A stretch of DNA of 64,000 bases from a virus, in the IMG/VR virus record IMGVR_UViG_3300007735_000794, positions 34,069 through 98,068 of that record; one strand, 5' to 3'. This document shows positions 1 to 8,587 of the stretch, piece by piece. The notes under the pieces were generated by a model, which did not search any database, was not told the DNA's origin, and worked only from the letters and a program-made list of their open reading frames with translations. Position 1 is the first letter of the stretch. Each line of letters starts with the position of its first letter. The position numbers and the translations under genes are program-made.

Positions 1-516
1 GTCGGTGCAAAATATTATTATGATATTGAAAATGAGACTGCACTCGACATTATGTATGGGTATGATATGCAGTCATCATATAGCTTTCCAAATCAAGATC
101 CTGACGCAATTCATGAGGCTTTAGGAATGAACACAATCAAATCAAAATCATTAAGACACATACGCGAATCATTGAGCGACATGTATAAACGTGTAAGTGA
201 TGTAGAAACAAATGGATATTTTGCTAATTTCGCGCGCGAGTTTTTAGCGAAATATGATGATATGTTTAATGATTATGAACAATTTACAGAAGAAGACAAA
301 TTACAGCTACGTATATACTTGAGTGTATTTGCGCAAGAAATTAAAGATGCAGAGAGCAATTGGGACAGATTAGAACAAATAAATGCACTCATACAGATTT
401 TTATCGACGCAAATTTTAAGACGCCTGCTGCATTCGCACACATGGTCATGGGTGTTAAGCGAAAAGATTACACAGAATTTGATGATTTTGTTAATCTATC
501 GGATAAAGTTAAATGA
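1..516 (+). CDS. Hypothetical protein, 5' end outside window
   Basis: The frame is open from the first base of the window, so the true start probably lies upstream; the first in-frame ATG inside is at 52. The visible part is acidic and mostly helical, with no family I recognise. It holds two matches to the prohead-protease pattern, I-H-E-A and I-R-E-S, in its first third, like the proteins downstream, so it may be the tail of another packaged protein (inference). Its TGA overlaps the next ATG (ATGA at 513), so the two are translationally coupled and likely form one late operon with 513-2609 and 2602-4140. Confidence 0.6.
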   Translation, partial: VGAKYYYDIENETALDIMYGYDMQSSYSFPNQDPDAIHEALGMNTIKSKSLRHIRESLSDMYKRVSDVETNGYFANFAREFLAKYDDMFNDYEQFTEEDKLQLRIYLSVFAQEIKDAESNWDRLEQINALIQIFIDANFKTPAAFAHMVMGVKRKDYTEFDDFVNLSDKVK

Positions 517-2609
517 GCCTAAATCTTCAACAAGCGATTCGCGAGATTTTGTCAAACAAAAATCATTTGTATGAAAGTACATTAGAAGCGAAAAAAGAAA
601 TCGCAGCGTATATCAACGACTCAGTCATTTTTGACATTATGAAAAAAAATAAAGATGCAAATTACGATGATTTACTTCGCGTTACGTCATCAGAAAAAGA
701 AGATTTATTTGTTACATGCAAAATTATAGCAGCGCTTATAAAAGAGTTTTTTGAAGAAAAATCTCTTCTTGATGATGGAAATTCTATATTTGTCTTTGTT
801 GAGTCTGTATTCTACCTTACAGGTATCGAACAGAATTATTCGATATCAGCTTTTTATTATCTTATCGTAGATTTTTACGATGAATTAAAATTGGGCAAGA
901 CGCGTTTTGTTGATAGAGAAAATAAAGTAAGCGCAGTGGAATATACGTTTGATTGTTACTTTGTAATAGAGAATGCTATGCTAAACGAGTCAGAAGATCT
1001 CGATGAAAAAGAACAGCTTACGACAGCAGAGGCATTGGATTTTATTAATGATTCAATCATAGCTGTCATTGCGTCAAGAGAAGACACGCGAGCAGGCGTA
1101 GATATTGATATTGATAACGAAATAGGCGATAATGATTTTGACATTAACAAATTAATCAAAGTAACAAGCGCCGAAAAAGATGATTTATTTATAACTTGCA
1201 AAATTGCTTCACGTGTTTTCGATAAAAAGCTGTTTTTAAACAATTGTTGGGGTCTAGCTGCACTTTTTGGTAGAACACGTTACGCAACAACAGACCCGTT
1301 TATTTTGCTAATTTATGCATTTCATAAAGAAGAAGTGCACAAAAAACCATTTGTAGAAAAAACATTCAATGATTGGTTTGAAGTCGATGATGTCAACATT
1401 TTAACAGAATCGGTAGAAAATGATATTCGCGACGAAGAAGAAATAAGAACAGAAATAGAAACTATTATTAACAACTCAATAATCAGAGACTTCGGAGAAT
1501 ATTCGAATGCAATTGAATGCGGTGTAGATACTGATTTTTTAACGCAACAAGAACAAGACGAAGTATTGATTACATGTAAGATTCTAGAACGAACGTTTAA
1601 TGAACTCACAAGAATGAATGGTAAGTATTTCTGGGCTTGTGTGCATGATACGCTTAAAAATTTGGAAATTTTGAATTTAAGAAAAATACTTGACTGCATT
1701 CACTTGATACATCAGGGAAGGATTACAGAAGCCGAACACGATCTTTCATTTGATCTATTTGACAGATGTAGAAAAGAAAAATTAGATGAATCAAATGAAA
1801 TGTTAAACACTAATGCAGAAGAGCTTACGCATGAGATTGCTGAATTTATAAATTATTCTATCATTAAACAACTTTATGATGGGACAGTATACGAGATTAC
1901 GCGCCGCAAACTTACAAATGACGAAGCTAGTGAATTGTTTGTTACTTGCAAGATTCTTTCAAAATTGTATAACGATTTGTATAACTTGGAACCAAAAAAT
2001 TCTCACCGTGATTTCTGGGATGTTTCGTATTCATCGCTTGCTTGTCTTGATTCGATTGCAAATAGACGAGAAATTTGTGAAGTTATTTATAAATGTTGGA
2101 ATGGACATGAAGATTTTGCGAAAGAGTATATCAAGACGACAATTTTTGAAGTTCAAGTAGCACAAAAACTTGATGAAAGTGTAGATTACACTGAGCTTCG
2201 CAATAAATATGATGATGTAATAGACGAATGTGTAGCATTTATGAAAGACAGCGATCTTGATGTTCTCATGCACGAAATAACAAAAGGTGTAGATGAATTC
2301 CAAGAAAGATATGAAAGAATTAAGATTTCAAGAGCAAATGCATCAAAACTATACATCATATGCAAAATAATTTATTCATTTGCAAAAGACGCGTATATTC
2401 TACTTTATATGTTAGATCCCGACTTGGCAACATCTGGCGGTTGCATCAAAGGAATGATTAATGCATATGTTTATAGAGAAAAAAAGTTCTTAGGTGATTC
2501 GACGCATCAAAGAAGTCTTAGTTATGATTTGCTTTTGAATCTCATCAATAAAATAGAAAGTTATAAATCACTCGAAGAATCAGAACTTTTTGAGGTAAAA
2601 GATGAGTAA
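513..2609 (+). CDS. Five-module putative internal head polyprotein
   Basis: This 698-residue acidic helical protein contains five diverged copies of one module. Each copy has a helix with a D/N-Y/D-S-x-I core and a motif of the form L-F-V-T-C-K-I (residues 65-71, 225-231, 351-357, 475-481, 613-619). L-x-E-S tetrapeptides lie at 19-22, 157-160, 297-300, 424-427, 553-556 and 687-690, giving units of 138, 140, 127, 129 and 134 residues. The T4 prohead protease gp21 cuts after (L/I)-x-E, so the modules may be released as separate internal head proteins (inference). The first 21 residues, an amphipathic helix with an A-I-R-E-I-L core, would be the capsid-targeting peptide. The gene is coupled to both neighbours by short overlaps. 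No known enzyme motif is seen. Confidence 0.8.
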   Translation: MSLNLQQAIREILSNKNHLYESTLEAKKEIAAYINDSVIFDIMKKNKDANYDDLLRVTSSEKEDLFVTCKIIAALIKEFFEEKSLLDDGNSIFVFVESVFYLTGIEQNYSISAFYYLIVDFYDELKLGKTRFVDRENKVSAVEYTFDCYFVIENAMLNESEDLDEKEQLTTAEALDFINDSIIAVIASREDTRAGVDIDIDNEIGDNDFDINKLIKVTSAEKDDLFITCKIASRVFDKKLFLNNCWGLAALFGRTRYATTDPFILLIYAFHKEEVHKKPFVEKTFNDWFEVDDVNILTESVENDIRDEEEIRTEIETIINNSIIRDFGEYSNAIECGVDTDFLTQQEQDEVLITCKILERTFNELTRMNGKYFWACVHDTLKNLEILNLRKILDCIHLIHQGRITEAEHDLSFDLFDRCRKEKLDESNEMLNTNAEELTHEIAEFINYSIIKQLYDGTVYEITRRKLTNDEASELFVTCKILSKLYNDLYNLEPKNSHRDFWDVSYSSLACLDSIANRREICEVIYKCWNGHEDFAKEYIKTTIFEVQVAQKLDESVDYTELRNKYDDVIDECVAFMKDSDLDVLMHEITKGVDEFQERYERIKISRANASKLYIICKIIYSFAKDAYILLYMLDPDLATSGGCIKGMINAYVYREKKFLGDSTHQRSLSYDLLLNLINKIESYKSLEESELFEVKDE

Positions 2610-4100
2610 ATATATCGAAAGCGCATCTGAACGATATTTCGATCCAATTTTTGAAGAGCTCACAGAATTCGTTGAAGAGCTTGATTTAAAATCATTTGAT
2701 AATGCGACTAAAATTACACGAAAGCAAGCAGAAGAGCTTGATTTTGCAATCAAAGTGATTGCAAAATTGACTCGTGAATTTTGGGAACATACTGTGGATA
2801 AAACTCCTGATTTATTTCCACCAATCGAGAGTTACTATTGGGCTTCTAAAACATCGTCTTATTATGCAAATTTGAGAATATTTTTTAGATTTTGCGGAAT
2901 TGCAAATTCATCAGTTTTTGCTGGTTTAGTGTCATATTATCAAATGGGATATGACCACGACATCATTAAACATACTTGGAAGATCAAGGACGATACGAAT
3001 CTTAATGAATCTCATGATAAAAATTTATTAGAACAACAATATAATGATCTTGTAGATGAGCTTGTAACATACATAAGCTATTCATCTTTGGCAGAAATTA
3101 TTCCATATGAAAATTTGCAACAAAATAAAATTACACATGAACAAGCAAATGAAATATTTTATGTTTGCAAAGTAATTGCATATTACATGAATAAGATTTC
3201 TAGCGCTTTAAAAGATAGAAATCATTTAGAAAAAGTTGAAGTAGCTTCGCGCATAAGGAACATTTTACGTCAATGCGGGATAACAGATTTGCGACTCTTG
3301 ACAATTTTTTCACGTGTTGTCGTAGCTGTCATGAATAATCAAGATGCAGATTTAAAAACTGCATTTAATAACAATATTACACAAATCATTAATGAAGCTA
3401 TACAGAAAAATAGCGGAGAATGCTGCCCAATATGTGGTGCAGAAGAAAATGTGTCGTGTGAACATTATCCAACAACGAATGAGCAAGATGAGATTTTAAG
3501 CGCTGCATTTTATGCTTATCTAGAAGACGAAACATCGACTGCTTGGGCAATAAAAATCGCAGCGTCTGTTGTTGATTTAAATTTGTATAGGCGCTATATA
3601 GATGAGCTATTCAAAGGTTACACAGAAATGACGCCAGAAAAGCGAATGCTTCATTTTGTCGCAGGTGTAATTCGTGATGCAGTTGAATTTCATGATGAAA
3701 ATGCATCATTTGCATATTCAACTTACATTAAGTTTGCAGATCGCATTATTGATTATTTGCAAAACAAAGGCACATTACATGAATTCATTTCTGAAGCGTT
3801 AATGATTGATGACATTGGTCAACATTCTGAATTTATGTTGGCACAGCGTGCATTCATAAATGAAATCAAAGAAGTCATTGAGCAACTTGATCCATTTATA
3901 TTTGCAAATGCACGTCATACTTCAAGAATCGAATTAAGAAATGATTTTGATTTTGCGTTAAAACTTATCAATGCGATGTTTATAAAATTTTGTCAAGAAA
4001 CATCAACAAAGTATGACTACAGTTTAATCTATCGTGTTATAAGTTCGACGCAACTTTATTCTAGTAATTATGATGTGATAGAAGTAGCAGACAATATAGA
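567..4100 (+). repeat. Array of about nine diverged ~130-residue protein modules
   Basis: The modules run across two overlapping genes. They share a Phi-x-Phi-[T/C/A]-x-K-Phi-Phi motif and are mostly bounded by (L/I)-x-E-(S/A) tetrapeptides spaced 127-140 residues apart. Similarity is visible only at protein level, so the array is old rather than a recent DNA duplication. The break between the genes falls between modules, not inside one. Confidence 0.75.
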
Positions 4101-4140
4101 CGAAACGCGTCGCGGCACATTTAAATGGAATAATACATAA
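2602..4140 (+). CDS. Four-module putative internal head polyprotein
   Basis: This 512-residue protein continues the module family of the gene before it, overlapping it by 8 bases. Module cores resembling L-F-V-T-C-K-I appear near residues 46-52, 185-191, 314-320 and 450-456. Candidate prohead-protease sites are L-N-E-S at 134-137, I-N-E-A at 263-266 and I-S-E-A at 396-399, giving units of 136, 129, 133 and 114 residues. The third unit begins with a likely zinc-binding insert (C274, C275, C278, C286, H288). The first unit has no clear leading site. The stop codon sits inside a 10-bp inverted repeat that may end transcription. Function is unknown; a packaged structural or ejected role is inferred from the sites. 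Confidence 0.8.
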   Translation: MSKYIESASERYFDPIFEELTEFVEELDLKSFDNATKITRKQAEELDFAIKVIAKLTREFWEHTVDKTPDLFPPIESYYWASKTSSYYANLRIFFRFCGIANSSVFAGLVSYYQMGYDHDIIKHTWKIKDDTNLNESHDKNLLEQQYNDLVDELVTYISYSSLAEIIPYENLQQNKITHEQANEIFYVCKVIAYYMNKISSALKDRNHLEKVEVASRIRNILRQCGITDLRLLTIFSRVVVAVMNNQDADLKTAFNNNITQIINEAIQKNSGECCPICGAEENVSCEHYPTTNEQDEILSAAFYAYLEDETSTAWAIKIAASVVDLNLYRRYIDELFKGYTEMTPEKRMLHFVAGVIRDAVEFHDENASFAYSTYIKFADRIIDYLQNKGTLHEFISEALMIDDIGQHSEFMLAQRAFINEIKEVIEQLDPFIFANARHTSRIELRNDFDFALKLINAMFIKFCQETSTKYDYSLIYRVISSTQLYSSNYDVIEVADNIDETRRGTFKWNNT

Positions 4141-4147
4141 ATGTGCC
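4114..4147. terminator. 10-bp inverted repeat between convergent genes
   Basis: GGCACATTTA at 4114-4123 is perfectly complementary to TAAATGTGCC at 4138-4147, with a 14-base loop. The right arm contains the TAA of the 512-residue gene, and the converging minus-strand gene ends at 4164. A T-rich stretch follows on the plus strand. A bidirectional terminator is the simplest reading. Confidence 0.5.
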
Positions 4148-4163
4148 ACGAAAATTTATTTAA

Positions 4164-5114
4164 TTAACGTCTCATACCTAATTTAGCAGGTCCGCCCAAG
4201 AATTGGCCAAATGCTTGATCTTCTACATCGCGCGTTTCGCTGAGTGCATCGAAGAATCCTTGTTCGAAAACTTCGCGACTTTGTGACGTATTTTCAATTT
4301 CCATAAGTAAAGTAACAAGATTTTCGGAATTTCTTGCAGCTTCTTTTAAAACTGCGTCGTAATACTTAGAAAGCACATCGCGAATTCTTTCTGCCATTGG
4401 CGCATTTTCTTGTTGCGCTTGCGCATAATTTACTTGTGGCGTTAATCCAAGCAAATTTGCAAACCAGCCGTCCTCAGTTGCTCTAATCATATTAAGCGCA
4501 ATTTGAAAATTGCTTATGAATGCTCGAGGATCGCTCTTCATAAGTCTACCAAGCTCTGCCCATACAAGCGGCAAAATTCTCATTCCAACACTCATTGCAG
4601 GAGCAACAAACTCTTCCATCAAAACTTTTGAAACAGCTATTTTGACTTGTATTCTGTTCTTTTTTCCTGCAAGATCACGAACAGGGAAGTATTTTTGTTT
4701 TGTTTCTGGCGGCGGGTCTATTCCTGGCTCATCTTCTGGAGCATTGCCCACAACACCCTTGTGTTTTTGTTTCGTTCGATTTGCAAGCGCATCATCGAAC
4801 GCTTGATCAAAATCAAAATCATCATCTACGTCAGAGCTGTCTAATGCATTTAATATACTCTCGGGAGTTGCACCCTTAAATTGATCAAGTGTAACACCTC
4901 CCCGGGCTACCGGAGGAAGATTTACATTTTTTTGTCTTGTGCCAAGGTCGCCACCTTTTGGAAGCACTTCAACTTCTCCGCCGCCAGCGGGAGCATTAAG
5001 CAAATCTTCAAGTTCTTGCTCTTCTTTTGATAAAACTTTTGTTTTAAGCGGAGGATTATCAAAAGCTTCTTTTATAACTGCACGTATTGTTTTTCTTAGA
5101 TTTCTAATTGACAT
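4164..5114 (-). CDS. Putative packaged head protein with targeting peptide
   Basis: This 316-residue protein starts with an amphipathic basic peptide (N-L-R-K-T-I-R-A-V) followed by I-K-E-A at 14-17, the form of a T4 capsid-targeting sequence with its protease site. Residues 20-155 are Gly/Pro/Asp-rich and probably disordered; the C-terminal half is helical. No enzyme motif is seen. The ATG is preceded by GAGG. It is the last gene of a minus-strand group whose members share this kind of N-terminus. An internal virion or scaffold-associated role is inferred; the family is not recognised. Confidence 0.65.
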   Translation of the reverse strand: MSIRNLRKTIRAVIKEAFDNPPLKTKVLSKEEQELEDLLNAPAGGGEVEVLPKGGDLGTRQKNVNLPPVARGGVTLDQFKGATPESILNALDSSDVDDDFDFDQAFDDALANRTKQKHKGVVGNAPEDEPGIDPPPETKQKYFPVRDLAGKKNRIQVKIAVSKVLMEEFVAPAMSVGMRILPLVWAELGRLMKSDPRAFISNFQIALNMIRATEDGWFANLLGLTPQVNYAQAQQENAPMAERIRDVLSKYYDAVLKEAARNSENLVTLLMEIENTSQSREVFEQGFFDALSETRDVEDQAFGQFLGGPAKLGMRR

Positions 5115-5121
5115 ATTGAAT

Positions 5122-5856
5122 TTAGCCTCTTAAGCGTGTATAGTCTACGCTATGTCTAGAATATTGGTTCCAAATATCGTTATCAAATTCATGACGACCG
5201 CGATCGTCGCCTGCAGCGCCCAGACGTTCTGCTTCGTAATGAATAAATGAGAACCACCAACCAAATTGTTTCATGATTGTATCAAATAAGACAGTATGCG
5301 CAAAGTCAAATTTTGATTCGTCAGTTATTCGACAGACGACATCTGTCGAATTAAAGAGCTTTTCTAATAGTGACTCATCATCGTCTTCTATAATTTCATC
5401 ACCAATTTCATTATAAAATGTAAATGGACATTTTGAAATATCATATTGAAATCCTGCTACAAGTTCAGTTGTAATAATCTCGAATGCATGCACGATCATT
5501 TTCACTAATTCTTTAGTGAGCGCCTTGCCAAGTTTTTTTGTTACGTCATCAGTACTTTCTGCATTTTTTAAGAATTCATTAGAAAGCTCTTTTGCAAATG
5601 AAATAATTATGCTTTTGATACTTGCGTCTGATTTTAATGTCTCATTTGATATTCCAAAGCTTTTTGCTAGTTGCATGTATTTTGTAGTTAGACCTGACGC
5701 ATATTTTTCTGCAATGTCATAAAATACTTCGCTTTTTGCAATTGTTGTTATGCTATTGAGAAAATTTGTAATTTCTTCATCTGACACGTCGTCGATGCCT
5801 TCGAGCATGAGGTGTCTGCGTATGAGCGATCTAAGAATTGTGTTTTTTATTTCCAT
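5122..5856 (-). CDS. Putative packaged protein, paralogue of 7879-8550
   Basis: This 244-residue helical protein begins K-N-T-I-L-R-S-L-I-R-R followed by M-L-E-G at residues 17-20, a targeting peptide with a likely cleavage site. It resembles the 223-residue protein at 7879-8550 at three places: the N-terminus, a central E-L-V-K-M-I-V helix and a C-terminal W-W-F or C-W-F helix. The two are therefore paralogues that flank the 644-residue gene. Gaps to its neighbours are only 4-7 bases, so it is co-transcribed with 5861-7795. Function unknown. Confidence 0.65.
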   Translation of the reverse strand: MEIKNTILRSLIRRHLMLEGIDDVSDEEITNFLNSITTIAKSEVFYDIAEKYASGLTTKYMQLAKSFGISNETLKSDASIKSIIISFAKELSNEFLKNAESTDDVTKKLGKALTKELVKMIVHAFEIITTELVAGFQYDISKCPFTFYNEIGDEIIEDDDESLLEKLFNSTDVVCRITDESKFDFAHTVLFDTIMKQFGWWFSFIHYEAERLGAAGDDRGRHEFDNDIWNQYSRHSVDYTRLRG

Positions 5857-5860
5857 TATT

Positions 5861-7795
5861 TTAACCGATGATTTTTTGCCATGATTTAAGTAATTTGTTT
5901 TCTTTAAACAAATCGTTTAAATCATTATCAATTTCTTGATCATTTGCACTTTGAACATTATCATTTAGCCCTAATATGCGTTTAGACTCGTCAGGAACAA
6001 TACCGAGGAATTTGTTAACAGTGATTGCGTGTGTTAGCATTTGTCTAATTTTGCTATTTTTTGCAGATATGCCTATCGCGTCCATAAAAAGTTTAATTTT
6101 ATATGGGAGTGTTCCGTAATTAAATATCAATTCTAGCATATGAGGTAACTTTTTATTTTCTGGCGCTTTGTCTGGATTTATGATATACAAGTTCGCAATC
6201 TTAAGCGAAACGTCGCGAGGCCATGATTTAACAAATGCAGGATTGCTCAATGCTGCTTGGAATGATTCATTTGTTAAAACAAAATCCCAAAAGTTTCCGT
6301 TAAGTCCTGTTCCCATCGCGCTTGTGAATGATTTTGAACACATGTCAAGCACGATTTCAACGGGTGTATTTGGGTTTGTAGAAATATTTTTTGCGAGCGA
6401 TTGATAGTTTTTTTCTTTTGCATACTCATATGCAGCTTTAATTTCTTCAACATTGTCAGAAATTGACATATCGTATGCTTTTTGAACTTTTGCGTATGGA
6501 CTTCCTAAGCTTATCATTAATGATTTTGTTTCTTCATCTTGATTATCTACTAATTTATTCCACGAAGATAACATCTTAAATATTGCATCTCCCGATGCTT
6601 TAACATTTTGAAAAAGTAAAAACACATTTTTTGCATTTTCTGGCCAGATTTTTATATCTGAGTTATCATTGAATATCGCAGCAAGCGTATAATCATTCAA
6701 CTCTTCTTTGTCTGCATTAATTTTGATAAGTTCATTCAATACATTTGAATCTTGATTTGTAACTTGATAAGTGAGACGAGAAAGCGTCATAAATTTAGCA
6801 ATGAATGCAGCACATTCTCTAGAGAATTTTACATTTGCAGATGTTGCATCTTTATAAATTCGAATAGCTTCCTCAGTTCTTTGCTGAGCGCTGAGTGTGA
6901 CAAGCATTTCTTTCATTGCACCGAGATTATTTGCAGCCTTGATAGCATAATCTGCGGCGGGCGCAACGCCACCAATCGATTCAACTTTTTCGAAGATAAT
7001 CTTCATAATCTCAGAATAATATTGACCCAAGACGCGTTTGTGGTCTTCAGCTGTCATTCCTTTATTGTCTCTGTCAATCGTTGTTCCGCCATTACGTCCA
7101 TCTATAAGCTTGCCGTCTTTAAAACCAATTGACATATAATCAAATTTTCCGGCGGGGTCTGGATAAGGACGCGCGCCATCTTTGATAATATAGATTAATA
7201 GCTTGTCACCAGAGTTGTATGTGTAGAAAAGATTTGATTGAGATGTATAGTTTGTACACCACGTTGTGTTAGGTGCCATTGTTATCGGATCATAGCCTGC
7301 AATTTCCATACTGTCTGCCATGTTGTGAGGCAGCCAAATGTTCCAAGGACCGACTTTTCCTATCAATTCTTTTGGGCCACCCTGCGAACCTGTCAGTGCA
7401 AGCCTTTGTTTTTTCTTTGATGCCAACGCCATGATTGTAGTCATTTCATCGACTGTCATCTTTTGAAAATCTGCAGGATTATCCCACGATTTTTCTTTAT
7501 TGAGCCCAGCATAGTATGCTGCGATATCTGTCTTAAACTGTTCGTTTGTTGCCCATTTTTGGCTAAGACCTGATGCTAATCCTTTGTATGATTTAACAAT
7601 TCCAATGCAGTCCTCAATTGGATGAGTTTCTTTGATTGATTTTTCTTTTCCAAATCTCTTAATCAACCAAGAAATGCAAGGCGGATCAAGTTGCATAATC
7701 TGTGGCGCTTGAGCGCTGTATTTATCTGCCAGCTCTTTTTGGTCATCTTTAAATCCTTCAAGCAGCAATTCGGCAATAAATTGTTTTATATGCAT
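5861..7795 (-). CDS. Large putative packaged protein with W-C-T motif domain
   Basis: This 644-residue protein opens with F-I-A-E at residues 6-9, identical to the end of the T4 internal-protein targeting peptide, and a second site L-L-E-G at 11-14. Around residues 150-235 there is a compact domain with W-N-I-W-L-P, T-T-W-C-T-N, L-L-I-Y-I-I-K-D-G and M-S-I-G-F-K-D-G-K. I have an impression that similar T-x-W-C-T domains occur in other large phages, but could not check it. The remaining 400 residues look like helical repeats. A TATAAATA box lies 25 bases before the ATG. A protein delivered with the DNA is a reasonable guess; no catalytic residues can be assigned. Confidence 0.7.
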   Translation of the reverse strand: MHIKQFIAELLLEGFKDDQKELADKYSAQAPQIMQLDPPCISWLIKRFGKEKSIKETHPIEDCIGIVKSYKGLASGLSQKWATNEQFKTDIAAYYAGLNKEKSWDNPADFQKMTVDEMTTIMALASKKKQRLALTGSQGGPKELIGKVGPWNIWLPHNMADSMEIAGYDPITMAPNTTWCTNYTSQSNLFYTYNSGDKLLIYIIKDGARPYPDPAGKFDYMSIGFKDGKLIDGRNGGTTIDRDNKGMTAEDHKRVLGQYYSEIMKIIFEKVESIGGVAPAADYAIKAANNLGAMKEMLVTLSAQQRTEEAIRIYKDATSANVKFSRECAAFIAKFMTLSRLTYQVTNQDSNVLNELIKINADKEELNDYTLAAIFNDNSDIKIWPENAKNVFLLFQNVKASGDAIFKMLSSWNKLVDNQDEETKSLMISLGSPYAKVQKAYDMSISDNVEEIKAAYEYAKEKNYQSLAKNISTNPNTPVEIVLDMCSKSFTSAMGTGLNGNFWDFVLTNESFQAALSNPAFVKSWPRDVSLKIANLYIINPDKAPENKKLPHMLELIFNYGTLPYKIKLFMDAIGISAKNSKIRQMLTHAITVNKFLGIVPDESKRILGLNDNVQSANDQEIDNDLNDLFKENKLLKSWQKIIG

Positions 7796-7820
7796 TTAAT
7801 TCTCACAAGACAGAACAAGT

Positions 7821-7828
7821 TATTTATA
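7821..7828 (-). promoter_or_regulatory. Candidate T4-type late promoter
   Basis: The minus strand reads TATAAATA here, the exact T4 late promoter box, 25 bases upstream of the ATG of the 644-residue gene and within an 83-base gap. A gp55-like sigma factor is encoded at 33754-34476. Such octamers also occur by chance inside genes of this AT-rich sequence, so placement is the main support. Confidence 0.45.
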
Positions 7829-7862
7829 ACTATACAAATGAGTGTCTAGAAAATAATCTTTT

Positions 7863-7894
7863 AGCAAAAATGTTATAGCTATGCTATTTTTGCT
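7863..7894 (-). terminator. 9-bp inverted repeat at the end of a minus-strand gene
   Basis: AGCAAAAAT at 7863-7871 pairs perfectly with ATTTTTGCT at 7886-7894 across a 14-base loop. It spans the stop codon of the gene at 7879-8550 and lies before the late-type promoter of the next gene, so it may separate two transcription units. The stem is AT-rich and no strong T tract follows on the minus strand. Confidence 0.4.
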
Positions 7895-8550
7895 TTAATG
7901 CTTGCACACTCTTTAAAATCAAAATTATAAAACCAGCATGAGATCCTGTAGATCAACATCTCATACAGCGCTTTTTGATCATCATCAAGTGATATTATAG
8001 TTATGAGTTCGCCTCTCTCGCGAAGGTCAATAAGTTCTTCATAATCTGTAATTAGTTTTCCTGAGCCATCATGGACGAAGACGTCTTCGTCGTGCGTTTG
8101 ATAAAGCGCTTCGAATGCGAATTCACTTGGTAGCTCACTAATGACGCCGACAAGCATCTTTACTATTTCGTAGACAAAGATTTTTACGATTTTTTCGTCA
8201 TTAATAATTTCTGAGTATTCTTCGATGTCTGCCTCAGATTCTGCTAAGAGTTGCAGTATATTAAGATATAGATTATTTGCATTAAGAATTAACAGCTGCT
8301 TTATTTGATTATTCTGCTTCAGCGTAACACGATTCATTCCGCTAGGTGAATGCGCCATTTCGTAGAGGACTTTTCCAATTTTGTTGTCTATTGCGCTCTT
8401 AACAAAATCTTCATCAAACTTATCAGCATGATGAAGTTCTATGATTAGATCGACTAATTGAAGTGCTTTTTCTTTTTTATTGTCATCAAGCCCTTCTTCA
8501 ATGATCCTTCGTTTAATTAGCGATCGAAGAACAGAATTTTTAACAAACAT
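7879..8550 (-). CDS. Putative packaged protein, paralogue of 5122-5856
   Basis: This is a 223-residue acidic helical protein. The frame extends to a TTG at 8568, but the ATG at 8550 gives the N-terminus that matches its paralogue (K-N-S-V-L-R-S-L-I-K-R-R) followed by I-E-E-G, a candidate prohead-protease site. Shared features with the 244-residue protein include an E-I-V-K-M-L-V helix and a C-terminal W-F segment. It lies downstream of the polymerase-beta-like gene in the same minus-strand group. No known domain is recognised. Packaging in the head is inferred from the N-terminus only. Confidence 0.62.
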   Translation of the reverse strand: MFVKNSVLRSLIKRRIIEEGLDDNKKEKALQLVDLIIELHHADKFDEDFVKSAIDNKIGKVLYEMAHSPSGMNRVTLKQNNQIKQLLILNANNLYLNILQLLAESEADIEEYSEIINDEKIVKIFVYEIVKMLVGVISELPSEFAFEALYQTHDEDVFVHDGSGKLITDYEELIDLRERGELITIISLDDDQKALYEMLIYRISCWFYNFDFKECASIKAKIA

Positions 8551-8587
8551 TAGTAACGCCACGAACAATTATTAAATATACAAACAG

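Noticed and set aside
956-1699. Minus-strand open frames of 95 and 125 residues opposite the polyprotein gene
   Set aside because: Ser-rich mirror frames of an acidic coding region; they lie wholly inside a real gene and lack a ribosome site.
1722-1735. I-T-E-A at residues 404-407 as a further protease site in the first polyprotein
   Set aside because: It breaks the 127-140-residue spacing and lies inside the third module, so it is probably a chance match.
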